Positions 1 to 12,742 of a stretch of DNA of 64,000 nucleotides are shown piece by piece. Source of the DNA: Lytechinus variegatus (Eukaryota; Echinodermata; Echinoidea; Temnopleuroida; Toxopneustidae); assembly GCF_018143015.1 (NCBI RefSeq), contig NC_054746.1:36550830-36614829 (forward strand), written 5' to 3'. Numbering within the stretch: position 1 is the first letter of the stretch; every line of letters starts with the position of its first letter. A program made the translations under genes and the position numbers. The notes below the pieces were generated by a model. That model saw only the letters and a list, made by a program, of their open reading frames with translations. It did no database searches and was not told the origin of the DNA.

Positions 1-2942
1 GCGTAAAAACTTGTCATCTTTCATTACAGGTTCCCTCAGAAGTTTGAGCCATTCTTGCACAGTTGCACTCTTTCAAGTAATCACTTCATTTCCATAAAAA
101 CCTTGAGATTGTTTGACAGTTTAATCACAAGCTATTTCAGGCAGGGGGGGGGGTGACTGAAGAGCTGGAATTTATAGGAGAGGGTGTGGGGTACATAGGG
201 GAAGAAAGAGGAGCACAGGAGAAATTTTATAGTAGTTTTATCATATTGTCAAAAGTTCTCTTAGGAATGATTGAAATAATGGCCCAGAACTAGTACACAG
301 TAATCGCAATTCTATAAGGCCTATAGGATAGGACATCAGGCTTGTTTCTTTCTCTTTTAATTTTCTTTATTTCTTTCAGAGAAAGAATGATTTATGATCA
401 AGTGAAGTGGTATATTATATAGTCCTACACCTATAAACTGATTATACATGTATATAAATTCTCTGTTGTTCTTTGCTTTTACTGGCAGATAAGTAAGTTC
501 ATGATTGCAATTTATTTATGTTTGCCATTTGTATACACTCACTGGAGCTTGAATAATATATCAACTAGAAAAGAACAACTTGTACTTTGCATTGACTTCC
601 AAATAGAACCAATGGACAAGTATGCCTAATCATCTTTTGATCTCATAGGCTTTCCAATGACTTCTGTCTCAATATAATACGGGGAAGACCACTGTAGTGA
701 CATCATTTTTGCTTGATTGTATAACGGCTACTACACATAACCAAAACTTCTTTTCTTTCTTGATCTTTTTCACCTTCTCTCTTTTCCCCTTTTCACAGTG
801 CATTTTCTCTTTTTTCATCTTCTTTTTTCTCTTTTTCATGATTTGATAAAATCACGGGGTTGGTCACCCCTGCACCCTGTAGTAATGCCCTAGCTGCCCT
901 TAATGTATGTTGGATTATGCTGACCTCATTAGTTTAAGGTCTATTTTTTTTTTTTTTCAAAAGCCAAACATGTACAACTTTGGGTCAAACGGTGGACACG
1001 TGCTTCCCGGAGGCCCTCCCTGACCCCAAATTGATTGGATTATGTGCATTACATCAAATTTAATTGGTGGAATAATGTGAAAATCGAACATGCATAAATC
1101 CAAATCCAACAATCTCCAATAATATAGCATACTAACCTTGTACTAGTGTGAGTGACAATCTTCCACTTAAAAACATTTTTAAATGCAATTGATAAACAGT
1201 TATTGCTTTGTATGGGGACTTTTGATATTTAATGGAAATATAATAGCTGTTGACAAACAGAAAAGTGCCAACACTTAACACCCTTGATCCTGAGGGTATG
1301 CAGCGAAGCATTCAAACATTTTTTTTAATTCTGATTAATATGCCTAACAATTCAAAAACTGTTAAGCCTATACTATGAAAAATGTGTCTCTGTGAGTCAG
1401 TGGTAGAGTCGGTAGTTATCGATGTTGTTTCTTTTATAGGACAATGTGTAGAAATATTTCCTCCAATGTCTTTCAGATAATATGCATGTAGGTTCTTGAA
1501 ACATTCTGAGTTTTCATAAATAATCTTCAAATATACATTTTGTATTAATACTCAAACATTTTGAATGATTTTAAGATGCGTAAATCCTCTCAAAATATAT
1601 CTTTCCTAAGATAAAAAAACCCAAAATAGTATTTAGATAGTACATTAGATGTACATGCCAATGCTTTTGACAGAATATTTAACATTTCAGGTCAGTACAT
1701 CAAAAGAAAAGAGATGTGCAAAACTTGAAATGAAAGCCAATTTTCAACAAACATTTTCAAATATTTTTGTACGGATGTAAAAATAAAATAAGTTAGCATT
1801 TATTTTGTGGCTAGTTTGGCTTGAGTTATGACTCTATGATTGGCTCGAGTTATCACTCTACACTTTGTGAAAATTGTAGCAAGATAATGGATCATTAAAA
1901 AATAATTGAAATTAAAAAAAACTGACACAGTGGTTAATAACAACACTAATGAAAAATACTTATCTATCTAAAGTTTATAGAAAATTTATTAGAAATATTT
2001 GATACAGAAGTAATAAAATGTATTTCAATAGAACTGAGTAGCAAAGTAGTATCCTATTTAGCCATGGACATCAAGTTTCACATCTACCTTACCAGTAAAT
2101 GTATTTTCAGCAAGGTCATGATTACAAAGAAGCATAAGTAGTACCATCATAAAGCAATTACTAATAAGTACAACTGATTATTTTTCATTGTTAAGTAGAA
2201 AGGATAATGCACTGCCGAGTATCTTCAATTTAAAGGCAAATAGCATCATTAAATAACATCACCTAATGTCAATTTTTAAAATAGAAAATATCGCTCTTGC
2301 AATCATTTCCTTTGTGTTTAGATTTTGTGTTTGCATATGGCCATGATTAAAAGCATGTCACATTGTAATTTCATAAAATGATTCATCATAATGACGGAGT
2401 AATTTGATAACTTTTCCATCTTATATCTATCTGTTTTAAGATGATTCCTTAAAAACATTTTTGCAACAAGATTTATTGAGTTAGGATTGCACAGTTAAAG
2501 AAAACTATAAAAACACTCAACTCTATATATGATTCTTTTACATTACATAAAATATGTGACTTATTTAACTGCAAAATTTTATATTGTAGAATTGTGGACT
2601 ACAATATATTTCATAACCCAATTACTTTTTAGTTATTTTTAAATACTCATACAATATACATTCAGCCAAAGATGATAACCATATATATATTACCTAACTT
2701 CATTAACAAAGAGTAATACATTATTAATGTTTTAAAAATCCTACAAAATGTATCATCAGCCATACATATCAAATTTGTTTCTAAACTTTAAACTTCCACT
2801 CATTAAAGTAAGACAGGACTTAATAAAAAAAAATAGATCAGCTATGTTGTAAGTACTGTTGTGATAAGATGGTATTGGATGTATTCAGTGCAATGGATAC
2901 ATGTGCTCGTTAAATCATGGAATTGCTCGTAATATTAAAACT
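1..2942. other. AT-rich flank, no gene recognised
   Basis: I see no exon with convincing protein-like content and no clear repeat boundary here. A pyrimidine-rich stretch lies at about 745-835 and a T-run at about 945-958. Short open frames are isolated and AT-driven. Part could be distal 3' flank of the minus-strand TMEM179 gene. Confidence 0.5.
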
Positions 2943-2944
2943 TA

Positions 2945-3529
2945 AAGGGGAATGAAACCTTTGGAACAAATAGGCTTGTGTGGAAACAGAAAAATCAAAG
3001 AATAAGAATAAAGAAAGTTTGAGAAAAATCAGACAAATAATGAGAAAGTTATGAGCATTCGAATATTGCAATCACTAATGCTATGGAGATCCTCCTATTG
3101 GCAATGTGACGAGGATGTGTGATGTCACTGATGAACAACTTTCCCTTTGGTGGACTATAAAATACCCTCAAAATGTCTCTTTTTGCTTTTTCTTATGATG
3201 ATACAAACTCTTTATCCATGATGTATTCTCAAAAAATATGTATTACATGCCCTCATGTAGAAAGAACACATGATCTATGGATAGATGTGATAAAAGAGGC
3301 AATTCAAGTAAAATATATACTACAGTAATGGGGAGAGTTGTTCACAAGTGACATCACACATCTTTGTCGCATTGCCAATTTGCTATCTCCATAGCATTAG
3401 TAATTGCAATATTCAAATGCTCATAACTTTCTCATTATTTGTCTGATTTTTCTCAAACTTTCGTTGATCTGTTTCTTTGATTTTTTTGTTTTCACACAAG
3501 CTTTTTGTTCCAATAGTTTCATTCTCCTT
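2945..3529. mobile_element. TA-flanked MITE with long inverted ends
   Basis: The left end reads AAGGGGAATGAAACC and the right end is its inverted counterpart (GTTTCATTCTCCTT). Similarity continues inward for roughly 200 bp on each side, so the element is nearly palindromic. TA dinucleotides at 2943-2944 and 3530-3531 fit a Tc1/mariner-type target duplication. There is no coding capacity. It shares its AAGG start and TA flanks with the elements at 35207-39373 and 36732-38739, suggesting one superfamily. Family name is not assigned. Confidence 0.75.
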
Positions 3530-3531
3530 TA

Positions 3532-6500
3532 TTTATCCGTAAATAAACTCTTATTCAATATATATTAATAACTCTTCAGATATCAATATGAAATACGGAA
3601 ATGAACCATCCCCCCCAACAAAAAAATAGTGATTGAAACTACAATAGTATAAAGTGGGCAAGACAAATGTTTCCAACCTTTTTTATACTACTTTAGCCTT
3701 AAAATCCGATACAATGCAAATTGAAAAGTGTTACAGGTAATAACTCTCCACCTGTAGTAACCTGGGAGATCAGTATAAACATTTACTTAAACGTTCATTA
3801 GAAATATTTTTTAACCTAAAACTACACAGCAATGTGGTGCAACGTCAATACAGATCATCAATATAAAGGAAATCCATCTTTCATGATTGTTACAAGTGAG
3901 AAAATTGTCCAATTAATAATTGTAGAAACATACATATTGGATTACTTAAATGTTACGACTCATTAGCATGCCAAAGATATCCAAATTACATGACCAAGCT
4001 TCACTGAACACCATTTAAAATGGTGCAAAAGAGCAGGTGGTTCACTTCCACTGCAGATTGTGATTGTGTCTTTTCTTAACGGAATAATGAATTTGCTCTG
4101 TGATACGGTCCTCATTCCTTTCAATTTCAATTGTTCATTGTACTCATCAGGCTGAATATAAAGTGAAGCAAAAGCATTTCTGAACACTCTTTCCAAATTA
4201 ACGCTGTTCATTAATGCATGGTCCTAGAAGCATGATCAAAGTACATTTCAAGTGCTAATAAGATGCAGTTCATGAGATATGAAATTCACTGTCACTGATT
4301 TTATTTAATATTGTTTTTGCAGAAAAATACATTGAAGTTGGGTTCCTATTTTCATTCACCCAGTAGTCATGTACGATCACGTCTGCTTCATTTTCCTGTG
4401 AACACTACACACACTGATTCTGCCACACATCCTAGTGAGGAGTCACGCTGGCGTAATTAGTAATTGAATTCATATTATTTTGACAGTTGGAAGGAAACCA
4501 TGCCAAGTTCTTCATTCTTACAGATCAGTTTGGTGTAACTGTAGTGTTGGAGTCCTGCAAGCTTCAAATTACAGCAGGTTTCCAACATGTTGCAAGATAT
4601 TTTTTTGTCATTTTTAGGCTCCCAGTGAGTCTGACTTTTCTTAACTCAGCAAAATGAATACTGGAATTTGATGGTACATGTACATATGTTTCCTGCCTTC
4701 CAAAACTTATTTTCTAATAAGGAGACAGATAATCGAAAAATACAATTGAAAATGTATTAAAAATAAAATCATATTTAAAAATACACACATGTATCACTGA
4801 AAAATAAAAATATATGGCATAAAAATGTTCTCTGAACCATTAGTTACAATTAAAAACCATACAAAACATGACAGAAAAGAAATACATGTAAACATTTAAA
4901 AAATTGCAAATTCAAACAGATAACAATAAACGGAATGTGGGGGTACAATGAAAAGCACCAAGAAGACCAGTTGAAACTCCCAGCAGTCCAAAACAACTAT
5001 ATTAATCAAATTTCATGATTTTATTATTTTGTAAAGCATGGAGACAACAATTTGTTTTAGATCACACATTTTTGTTGTATGATTCAAAGGTGACTAGTTT
5101 TTATTGATTACAGAGAATCTTGCCATGTGACCTATTGTAGGTTTGGACAGAGAGGTCAACCATGATAAAAAAAATGAAATAACAAAGTACTCCATGAGTT
5201 ACATGTTCATACCAACATAACTATCAAAACTTAGTATGGTTGGAGTTCATTGATTCACTGTTATAATACAAAACTTACAGAAACTAAAAGAATTAAATAA
5301 GTCACCAAGAGCAGATTCTTAAATCTTGAATTCAAAATGATTGAATATCAAAATTCTCAGAGAATGTGTAATTCAAATGAGCAATTTCTTAATTGAAATT
5401 TTGACAGGAAATTCTATTCCTCATCACCATGGTGAATAGAAATACATTCAAGTAATGTTTTCATTACCAGAGCTCTCTCTCTCCCCACGGACATTCCTTA
5501 TACCATCATACTTATAGATAGTAAACACTAACATGACCCAAACAAAAGTAATACCACCCTGAAATATCAATGGTGTAGTTGAATTTGTCTTTTGTTTATA
5601 TACTAATGGAAAGCTATCTGGCACTACACTGTATAGGCATAGGCATTCGCAACTGTGGCATTGTGGCGGGTGTTACAAGAATTATCCACAGATTTTCTTG
5701 CCTTTATATCTACTCATTATTTTTACCCCATCCTATGTACATCCTTTTTCTTGTTTGTTTGCTTCATATACTGCCTAAACCACAAATATCAACAATAATA
5801 ATAATTACTTCTTATAAAGCGTTTTTTTTTAAAAGATACAAAGCACTAATACTTGACTAACCCAGCTTTCAACACTGAACTTGAAATGAAAGATGATATG
5901 TTTAATTGCATCATTTTGTACCCTCTGTCTATGTTAATGTAATTGATGCAAATTTACTCATTATGATATCAAATATTCTCTTGTTTTCTGAAGAAAGCAT
6001 TCAGATAAAAAAAGGCACATGAAGCCTGCATGATACATTCATATAAAATATGTAGCCTTAAATAAAAAGAAACTCTTTACTATCATTTCTACTCAATATA
6101 CACATATCAATGTTAAAAAAAGAGCAACAGAAATCAAGATGTTACTTTACTCACTGATTTCCTTGCATTATATAGATGTTTTCGTAATGAAATGAAGATT
6201 TTTAAAACATTATCAGAAACATTAATAGTAATACACAAGTTTGTAAGAAATGCTCTGTAGTTGCCATTGTTAATTCCAAAAAGTAACCATCTACTTCAGC
6301 TTTTGATAAATGGAAGGCAAGTACATTGACTAAAAACAAAATATAATAACGATTGAATATTATATACAATGAGCATTAAACTTAGATATAGTCTATTTGT
6401 AGGTAAAACAGATGCATCTGATAATATATAAATCCAAGTGTGATTCAAAAGGTAACTGAGTATTCTAACAGAAGTCAAGATCACTTAAGAGTTCAGATTT

Positions 6501-7003
6501 TGTGGTCCACAGCCATGACATTGACCTTCTGAATAAAGTATGTACATATATGTCTTAACATTAGCCTCGAGGGAGGGTTTGAGCTTAGTCTCTACCTCAA
6601 TCCTAAAATGCTTCTCTTAATAAAAAATAACCCTATGAGCCAAAATGCAAATTTAATTTTTAAATATGATCTCTTGGGGAACAGGATTGGTATATATCTC
6701 ATCCAAAATTATACTGTATTTCTTTTTTTTAATTAGACAGGAAATACAAATCAATCTCTTCTATTAACTTTTTACTCAAAATCTACACTTCATATCGAAT
6801 GGCATCAAGAAATTAAGACGAAAAGTGGGAAATATGCCAACCCTGTTTGAGAAAGTTCTACTTAATTTAGTATTATAATTCAGGGAAGGTCTGGGCGTAG
6901 ACCGAATCATAAAGCTTTTCTTCTAGAAAATAATATAAACTACACTTCAAATGCATTTCAATGGCTATATAACAAACCTCTGCTGTGGTTGAATGTAAAG
7001 GTG
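3532..7003. other. TMEM179 3' flank / possible long 3' UTR
   Basis: AT-rich sequence downstream of the TMEM179 stop codon. No exon or repeat boundary is recognisable. It may contain the gene's 3' untranslated region, but several TTTATT signals (AATAAA on the minus strand) occur and none can be chosen. A minus-strand frame at 3963-4211 has reasonable amino-acid composition but no recognised homology or splice context. Confidence 0.4.
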
Positions 7004-7156
7004 TTACAAATCTGGTTGCTCATAGTGACCGAGTAACCTTTGTCTTTCTCTTGTCAGACTGCGTAAGATGTTCTCTTGTTTGTGAAGGTTGCTCAGTTTG
7101 ACCAAGGAGAAGATAAGAAGTATGGTGTACAATATCCATGATGTCCACAGACCAAA
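7004..7156 (-). CDS. TMEM179: TMEM179 exon 4 (terminal)
   Basis: Codes residues 170-219 and a TAA stop. FGLWTSW opens the fourth membrane segment. The hydrophilic tail ends GHYEQPDL. The acceptor ATTTTCAG follows a T-rich tract. Confidence 0.88.
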   Translation of the reverse strand, partial: FGLWTSWILYTILLIFSLVKLSNLHKQENILRSLTRERQRLLGHYEQPDL

Positions 7157-10100
7157 CTGAAAATATACATTGAGAAATTGAGCAAAGTTATAAACAGTGA
7201 CATTCTGGAGGAACAGCAAGATGGATGGGGTAAAGGAGACATAGAGGGGAGGGGAGAAATGTATAAAGGAAAGCAATAACATCAAATCTTACATCCAAAT
7301 TTGGATTTCCACAGAGATTCAGTCGATGGAAAATAAAAATACAATTGTCACTATGTATTTAGATTTATAAGAATTAACGGTAATAGAGAATTCTTCAGTA
7401 TATTTTCCATTGATAAGTTATAGTAAAGTATTATTAATCAGAAGAAAAATGATTTTAAAATTTCAACGCTCCAACATGAAGCGTTGTGGCCCAGTGGATT
7501 AGTCTCTGGACTTTGAAACAGAGGGTCGTGGGTTACAATTCTAGCCATGACGTAATTTCCTTCGGCAAGAAATTTATCCACATTGTGCTGCACTCGACCC
7601 ATGTGAGGTGAATGGGTACCCAGTAGGATTTATTCCTTGAACACTTTAGGGTCATTCCATAAAGGTCGGACGTACATTCGGACACATTTAAGAGCTGTAT
7701 CTCCTTTGATTTGCTAGCAGTGTTTTATTTTTTTTTAGTATATCATAACATGTGACCTAGGTTATCATTACACCATGACAGGAATAGGCTGCAATATGAA
7801 GAATAGAAAATATGGGCAAAAATGTGAGGGGTCGGACGTACATCAGACGAAAACAGGTTTTATGCTTTTAGAGTTCATGTCAAAATCTCTGTGATTTTTG
7901 TGATGCAGGTACTAAAATTGTAATATGAGCTGTTAGCTAAAGGATGAATCTTAAAAGAAATGAAGCAAAGAAATTGATAGGCATTGCCTTGTTTTAGTTA
8001 CAGGCTGATCTATTTGGGGTCGGACGTACACTTTGAAGGGGTCGGACGTACATTGTGCAAAATATTTGCACACTGTACGTCCGACCCCCTTTGAAGATCA
8101 GTTACACAAAACATAGACATTCTAAACTGGATTTTTTTAATATACATACTGTTTGGTTAGTTGTCTTTCACATAAGATGGAATTAACAAATGAATCTGAT
8201 GCTGGTGAAGAGTTATGCTTGATTAAAGTTGACATGCATTCAGACAGTGTACGTCCGACCCCCATACTGATTTTTCTCACAGTCAAGCAAAATGCTCCTC
8301 ATATCTATAACAAATGAGTCAGTGGGTTTAAACTGTTTCCATTTTGATATCTACATTTTTAGATCACATCAAAAATGAAACAACTCAACTATTCACACAA
8401 TGCAGGATATTTTTACTGTTAAACTTCAAGTAAAATGTATCTTTTTTAATGGTTTGCAAAAGACATGACAAAGAATTTCTTCAACATTAAAAAACTTGTC
8501 CTGTTACAAACTTTGTTTGAATAAGGTGGGTTATGAACCATGAGTCTTCCCTGATGTTGCAATCAACAAAACATGCAATATGACCTTTTGACCCCTAGAT
8601 GACCTTTGATCTCTCCATCCTAAAGAACACATGTAATTTTCCCCACTGATCGTTTTGTTCCAAGTTTGGGCAAAATTAATGCAAAAATATGTCATTTGAC
8701 ATTTTTACACCTGATGACATTTGACCTCTCCATCCTCTTTAACAAATATGTTGTACTACCCACTGATAATTTGTTCCAAGTTTGAATACATTTGAATACA
8801 ATACACATAAAAAAACTACCACTACTTTTGACCCCTAGAGAGCTTGAACAATTGACCTTGAAATAACAAAATGAGCAAAAGTGACCTTTTGACCCCTAAA
8901 TAACCTTAGAAATTATCATCTTCATCAACCAAAAAATTGTATTACCCACTGATTTTGTGTTTCAAGTTTGAACAATACTGATGCCAAAAAAAAATGATTT
9001 AAACAAAGTCTTCAAAAAATGACTAAATGACCTCTTTGACATTGAGGGGAAGTGGCAATTCCTTCTTTTATATGGAATTTCTTTGTTTTTTTAATTTCTC
9101 ATGTATTTGTACATGTTTTATTTTGATTTTCTTTTTTAATTTCCTGCAGGCTATTATTCAGTCATAATTACCACTAAATTCATTAAGTTATGTGATAATT
9201 TGAGATGAAGGAAGGCAGTTTCCATTGAATATGCACACAAAACACAAATAAATCACCATTTCTTGAAGATGATATCATCATTTAAAAATCTACATATTGT
9301 CAAAAATGTGTGGTATTCTTTGTGAAATTGGTCTCAAAACTTGTGCAAGATTTCAATGAAAAAACCAATAAAACTGTACAGCGATATCAAGGTGTGTTAA
9401 AGAACTATCATGCAAAATATTAAAGATGGAGGTGAATTTTGCCCCCACTATTTGTTAGGTAAAAAAATACAAAAAAGGTAATTTTAAACTATATTGAAAT
9501 TAAAATTTGTATTCAATTTTGAAAGATTAATAAGAGTAAAAGATGTTATGATATTAAACTTTTGCAAAAAACATCTGAGCAGTGAAAGATAACTTCATAA
9601 AAAAAAGTTTCAAAGGGGTCGGACGTACAGGGGGTCGGACGTACAAAAAAGTTGTACGTCCGACCCCCACTTAACTTGAAATCCTGGACTAGTGGTGAGC
9701 TACCTTCTGGTGTATATATTAAACAAACCAAGCTTGCTTTGCATCTGACTTTGGGAAAATTTATCTGCTTTTGTTTTGCTTGTAAGAAAAAAAGTGTATG
9801 TGAAAGGGGGTCGGACGTACATTTGAAAGTGCCTGCTTTTAATATATTTGGTTTAAAAAATATAAGAACAATAGAAAAACCCTAACTTATTTTTTAGAAA
9901 CCTGACATAATAGCAACTTGGACAACATTCAACTTTGATCGTTTCAAAGCTTTTAAAAGGTTAAAACTTGTTGCAAACTTGACCTTTTAAAATAAGGAAC
10001 ATTTTAGTTTGTTGCTATGGTGACTTCAATGCCTTGCCAAAATGAAACGATACATTGTTTGAAATTATTTCTTTCAGATTTATACATTTCAGTGTCTTAG

Positions 10101-12278
10101 CTTTCAAGTGATACCTAATTTGTTCTGTTTGTAGGATTTTGAAATTTTGACCAAAAGGTTTACTATTTTATGGAACTGCCCTTTAGAGCCTTATGGCGGC
10201 TCAGCTACAGCCTTGGTAATAATATGATACCATGTATCAAAGCGCAGTTGAGTATATGCACATAGTAACTGCGCTATATGGACATATTATTATTATCATT
10301 TATAAGGATTGAATACTTAGTCCAATAGAGTACTAAAAAAAATATTTTCAGAGGACCTTTCAATATCTAATCCTAAATGCTTCTTCAATTATCTGACAAC
10401 ACATACTAAATCTTTAGCAAAACTTTCAAGCTCAATAAGTATGAAAAAGGGAATTAAGTATGCTATAAATCCAAATGCAATTTGAAAGGTGTTCAAGCTT
10501 ACCTGTGCTATTCCCCAGTCAAGATTAAATCCAGCTGGCTTTATATTCTCATCAAAAAAGAAATTATTGGCATATCCAGCATATTCACATCTGTAAAGAA
10601 AATAAAGAGTAAGTTACCAAATTACTTGATCTAACAATTAACTTTTATAAAAATTCTAAATATGTACATGAAATGTAGTTGCCCTTAATGAGTTACAATG
10701 TATGACTTTATTTGGTTCAATTAAATTCAAACACAATTCATATCATAGATATATGGACTGCTATTAGAAGCATAGTTGGACAATTAATTGTTATTCTAAT
10801 ACATACATACATAAAGAAATGGAGAAAACAGGCCTTGGGAGCATTCCATGAAACAAATACTGATTTTCACTTACAAATGTTATAAGCTACTAAAATTCTT
10901 GCATCTGATTGGCTCAGAACAAGTTAGTCAGTGAATATCATTACCTATTTGCTTCATGAAACACTCCCCTTCATGTAGATTCACAAAAGAGGTTTGAAAT
11001 ATAGAACAGGATTTGAGGGAGTGTAGCACATTTGCCTATATCCATGTTCCATAAATAAGTACACATCCTGTATTTGCTTTAAGTTACTTAAAAAGAAGGA
11101 AAAGTCATAAGTTTCATAAGCTTTTAATAGAGGAATAAATATGGAGAGGTTCATACCTACATCGGGAACTCAAGCTACCACACATCATCTTTTATTTTCA
11201 ATTACTCACCTTTGATTAGCTTTTTTAATAGCTGCACACCACACTTTGTATCCATCTGTGACAGTTATAGCTGAAGCCAGCAGCATGATATTCATCAGAA
11301 GGTTTACCAATAAAGTAATACAAGTCATCAGGAAAGAACTAAAAGAAAGAATCAAAGAGAAATAAAATAGTATAAGCAAGTATTAAAAAAAAAGATACAC
11401 AAGACACTTTAAGATTTGTGCGCTACACAATGGTTTCCATTACTCAGGATAATTACACAAAAAAAGAATGTGCTAACCAATAATATTTTAATCATTACAA
11501 TTTTTAACTCATGCAGATATAGTTATGATATTTAATCAAACACAGTTATTTTTAATATAAACACAGTACTCCTAAAGGCTGGCCTTGACCTTGAGGCCAG
11601 TCTCAAAGACAAATATGTGACTCTGGTCTTGTCCTTGGCTTTCTAGCCTGCACATACACTGTGCCCTAAGAATATTCAAGGAAAGGAATTCCGGACATTC
11701 AATATAATTCTAGTCCACTGAAGCACAGAAAAACAAACAGAAGAAAATGGAGGGTAAGTGGCCAGTCTACAAGGACAACATCAATTAATGTCAGTATCTC
11801 TCTTTGTGAGTTCATGTAGACCCTTCTTGGCCTTGCACATAACATTGTACTAAGACAAAAACATCATTGGTTATCATTCCTGCAAAAAATCATATTCTCA
11901 ATTCTAAAAACAAGTGACTGTATACTATTTCATGATTTGTGACCATAGGTGACTTCTTTAAGAGAGTACGAATGCATCTATTACTTACCTGTCAGTACCA
12001 TTGACTGCATGGATGGAAAGACGGATGCTCTGCCACAGTGATATCCCCATCAACTGAATTCCTACATAGATGGCAAACCCGCACTGGGTTCCGAGAGACC
12101 ACTCATTTATCACATATCTATCTAATGTGGTATTAAGATAGCCGGTTGAGAATAGGATACAATGATCATCAAAGTGATCTTGACTGACTGCGATGGGTGG
12201 AAAGGTGAAGAGGGAGAAGATGGCCCCAAAGATGTACCCCGTGATCTGGGAGAGGAGGAGGACGTTACCAAGGCCCAT
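7004..12278 (-). CDS. TMEM179: TMEM179-like four-pass membrane protein (4 exons)
   Basis: Exons on the minus strand are 11989-12278, 11210-11338, 10503-10590 and 7004-7156, joined in phase at GT-AG junctions to give 219 aa, within the range of vertebrate TMEM179/TMEM179B. Four hydrophobic segments lie near residues 6-28, 67-86, 99-124 and 171-190, with an N-glycosylation sequon at N49-T51 in the first loop. Family landmarks are the early Cys40, the NEW motif near residues 58-60, VWC at 129-131, and the signature IAQFGLWTSW across the exon 3/4 junction followed by a charged cytoplasmic tail (ENILRSLTRERQRLL). In the animal family the last block is the most conserved. The molecular role is poorly known. 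The start is the first ATG of the long exon 1 frame. Intron 3 carries a SINE split by a DNA transposon. TMEM179 versus TMEM179B is not fully resolved; the IAQFGLW block favours TMEM179. Confidence 0.88.
7481..10300 (+). mobile_element. tRNA-headed SINE split by transposon copy A
   Basis: The 5' part (7481-7648) begins with a tRNA-like head: a box A-like TGGCCCAGTGGATTAG, an anticodon-stem-like segment and a box B-like GGGTTACAATTC. A body follows (GCTGCACTCGACCC, GGTGAATGGGTACCC) typical of tRNA-derived SINEs in many marine animals. The 3' part resumes at 10182 with GGCGGCTCAGCTAC and GCGCTATATGG and ends in an ATT-rich tail near 10300. The gap is exactly the 2.5-kb element with TTTA duplicated on each side. 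It is not a functional tRNA gene because of the fused body and imperfect stems. Confidence 0.8.
7649..10181 (+). mobile_element. Non-autonomous DNA transposon, GTCGGACGTACA family, copy A
   Basis: 2,533 bp flanked by the 4-bp duplication TTTA (7645-7648 and 10182-10185). End repeats are GGGTCATTCCATAAA on the left and, inverted, GGGCAGTTCCATAAA on the right, matching at 12 of 15 bases. The word GTCGGACGTACA or its complement occurs ten times: a left cluster at about 7665-8260 (six) and a right cluster at about 9616-9820 (four), in both orientations. The middle (about 8550-9010) is a degenerate tandem repeat with GACCTTTGACC-like words. No transposase is recognisable. A 77-codon frame at 9652-9885 runs through the repeated words and is probably not a gene. 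A near-identical copy lies inverted at 56759-59527. The 4-bp A/T target duplication does not by itself fix the superfamily. Confidence 0.85.
10503..10590 (-). CDS. TMEM179: TMEM179 exon 3
   Basis: Codes residues 141-169 (CEYAGYANNFFF to GIAQ), the loop before the fourth membrane segment. The acceptor is TTTACAG and the donor GTAAGC. Confidence 0.87.
10591..11209. other. TMEM179 intron 2
   Basis: Intronic sequence between exons 2 and 3. No repeat boundary or regulatory motif stands out. Intron 1 (11339-11988) likewise shows nothing recognisable. Confidence 0.6.
11210..11338 (-). CDS. TMEM179: TMEM179 exon 2
   Basis: Codes residues 98-139 with split codons at both ends. It holds the third membrane segment (LVNLLMNIMLLASAITV) and the conserved VWC triplet. 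The acceptor is TTTTAG and the donor GTGAGT. Confidence 0.88.
11989..12278 (-). CDS. TMEM179: TMEM179 exon 1
   Basis: Codes residues 1-96 plus two bases of codon 97. It contains the start codon, first membrane segment, glycosylatable loop and second membrane segment. The donor is GTAAGT. Confidence 0.88.
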
Positions 12279-12742
12279 GCTGCCCAGCGATCAGTTTTCC
12301 AACAAGCAAGAAAGGACTCCTGTCTCCTATCCTAGTACTCTGGATAAAGAGAGGATCCTCAGAGAATTTCTATAAGAGTAAAACAAAGTATCATGTTAAT
12401 CAACCTGCTGAACATAATAAAATTTCAGTGGAACATACATCTTTGATGGTTGGCAGTCATGTAAAAATATGGAAAGTTATCACTGTACACAATTCTTCTC
12501 TCACATTTTCAAAGATAATCAGTAATTCTGTCAGCCAAATGATATGAAGCATTTTTTTTTTACAATGATTATGCCAAGGATGATTTTAAGGAGGAGGGGA
12601 GGTGACTAGTACTTCAACTTTCTTCAGCAGAACCGCAGCAGAATAGAGAAAAAAAATGAGAAAAATATCATGAATAGACGGAAGAGACTTGCCCGATGTT
12701 TACGCCGCCATCTTGTTTTCTATTGTTCTTCGCCAACGTTAC
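12279..12742 (-). promoter_or_regulatory. TMEM179 5' flank with YY1-like site
   Basis: Upstream of the TMEM179 start codon on the minus strand. The minus-strand sequence AAGATGGCGGCG (12704-12715) matches the YY1-type motif often found at animal transcription starts. It lies about 430 bp before the ATG, just inside the boundary with the transposon-rich spacer. Assignment as the promoter is inference; no TATA box was identified. Confidence 0.3.

Noticed and set aside
3963-4211. 82-aa minus-strand frame
   Set aside because: Composition is plausible but there is no homology, splice context or conserved motif; left as possible TMEM179 3' UTR.
7481-7545. tRNA gene candidate
   Set aside because: The head has box A/B-like words but is fused to a SINE body with tail; stems are imperfect. 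The same applies to the heads at 25602 and 40320.
9652-9885. 77-aa frame in transposon copy A, matched by a frame in copy B (57056-57358)
   Set aside because: Its ends are translations of the iterated GTCGGACGTACA word, it has no domain signature, and similarity between copies is expected from their recent common origin.
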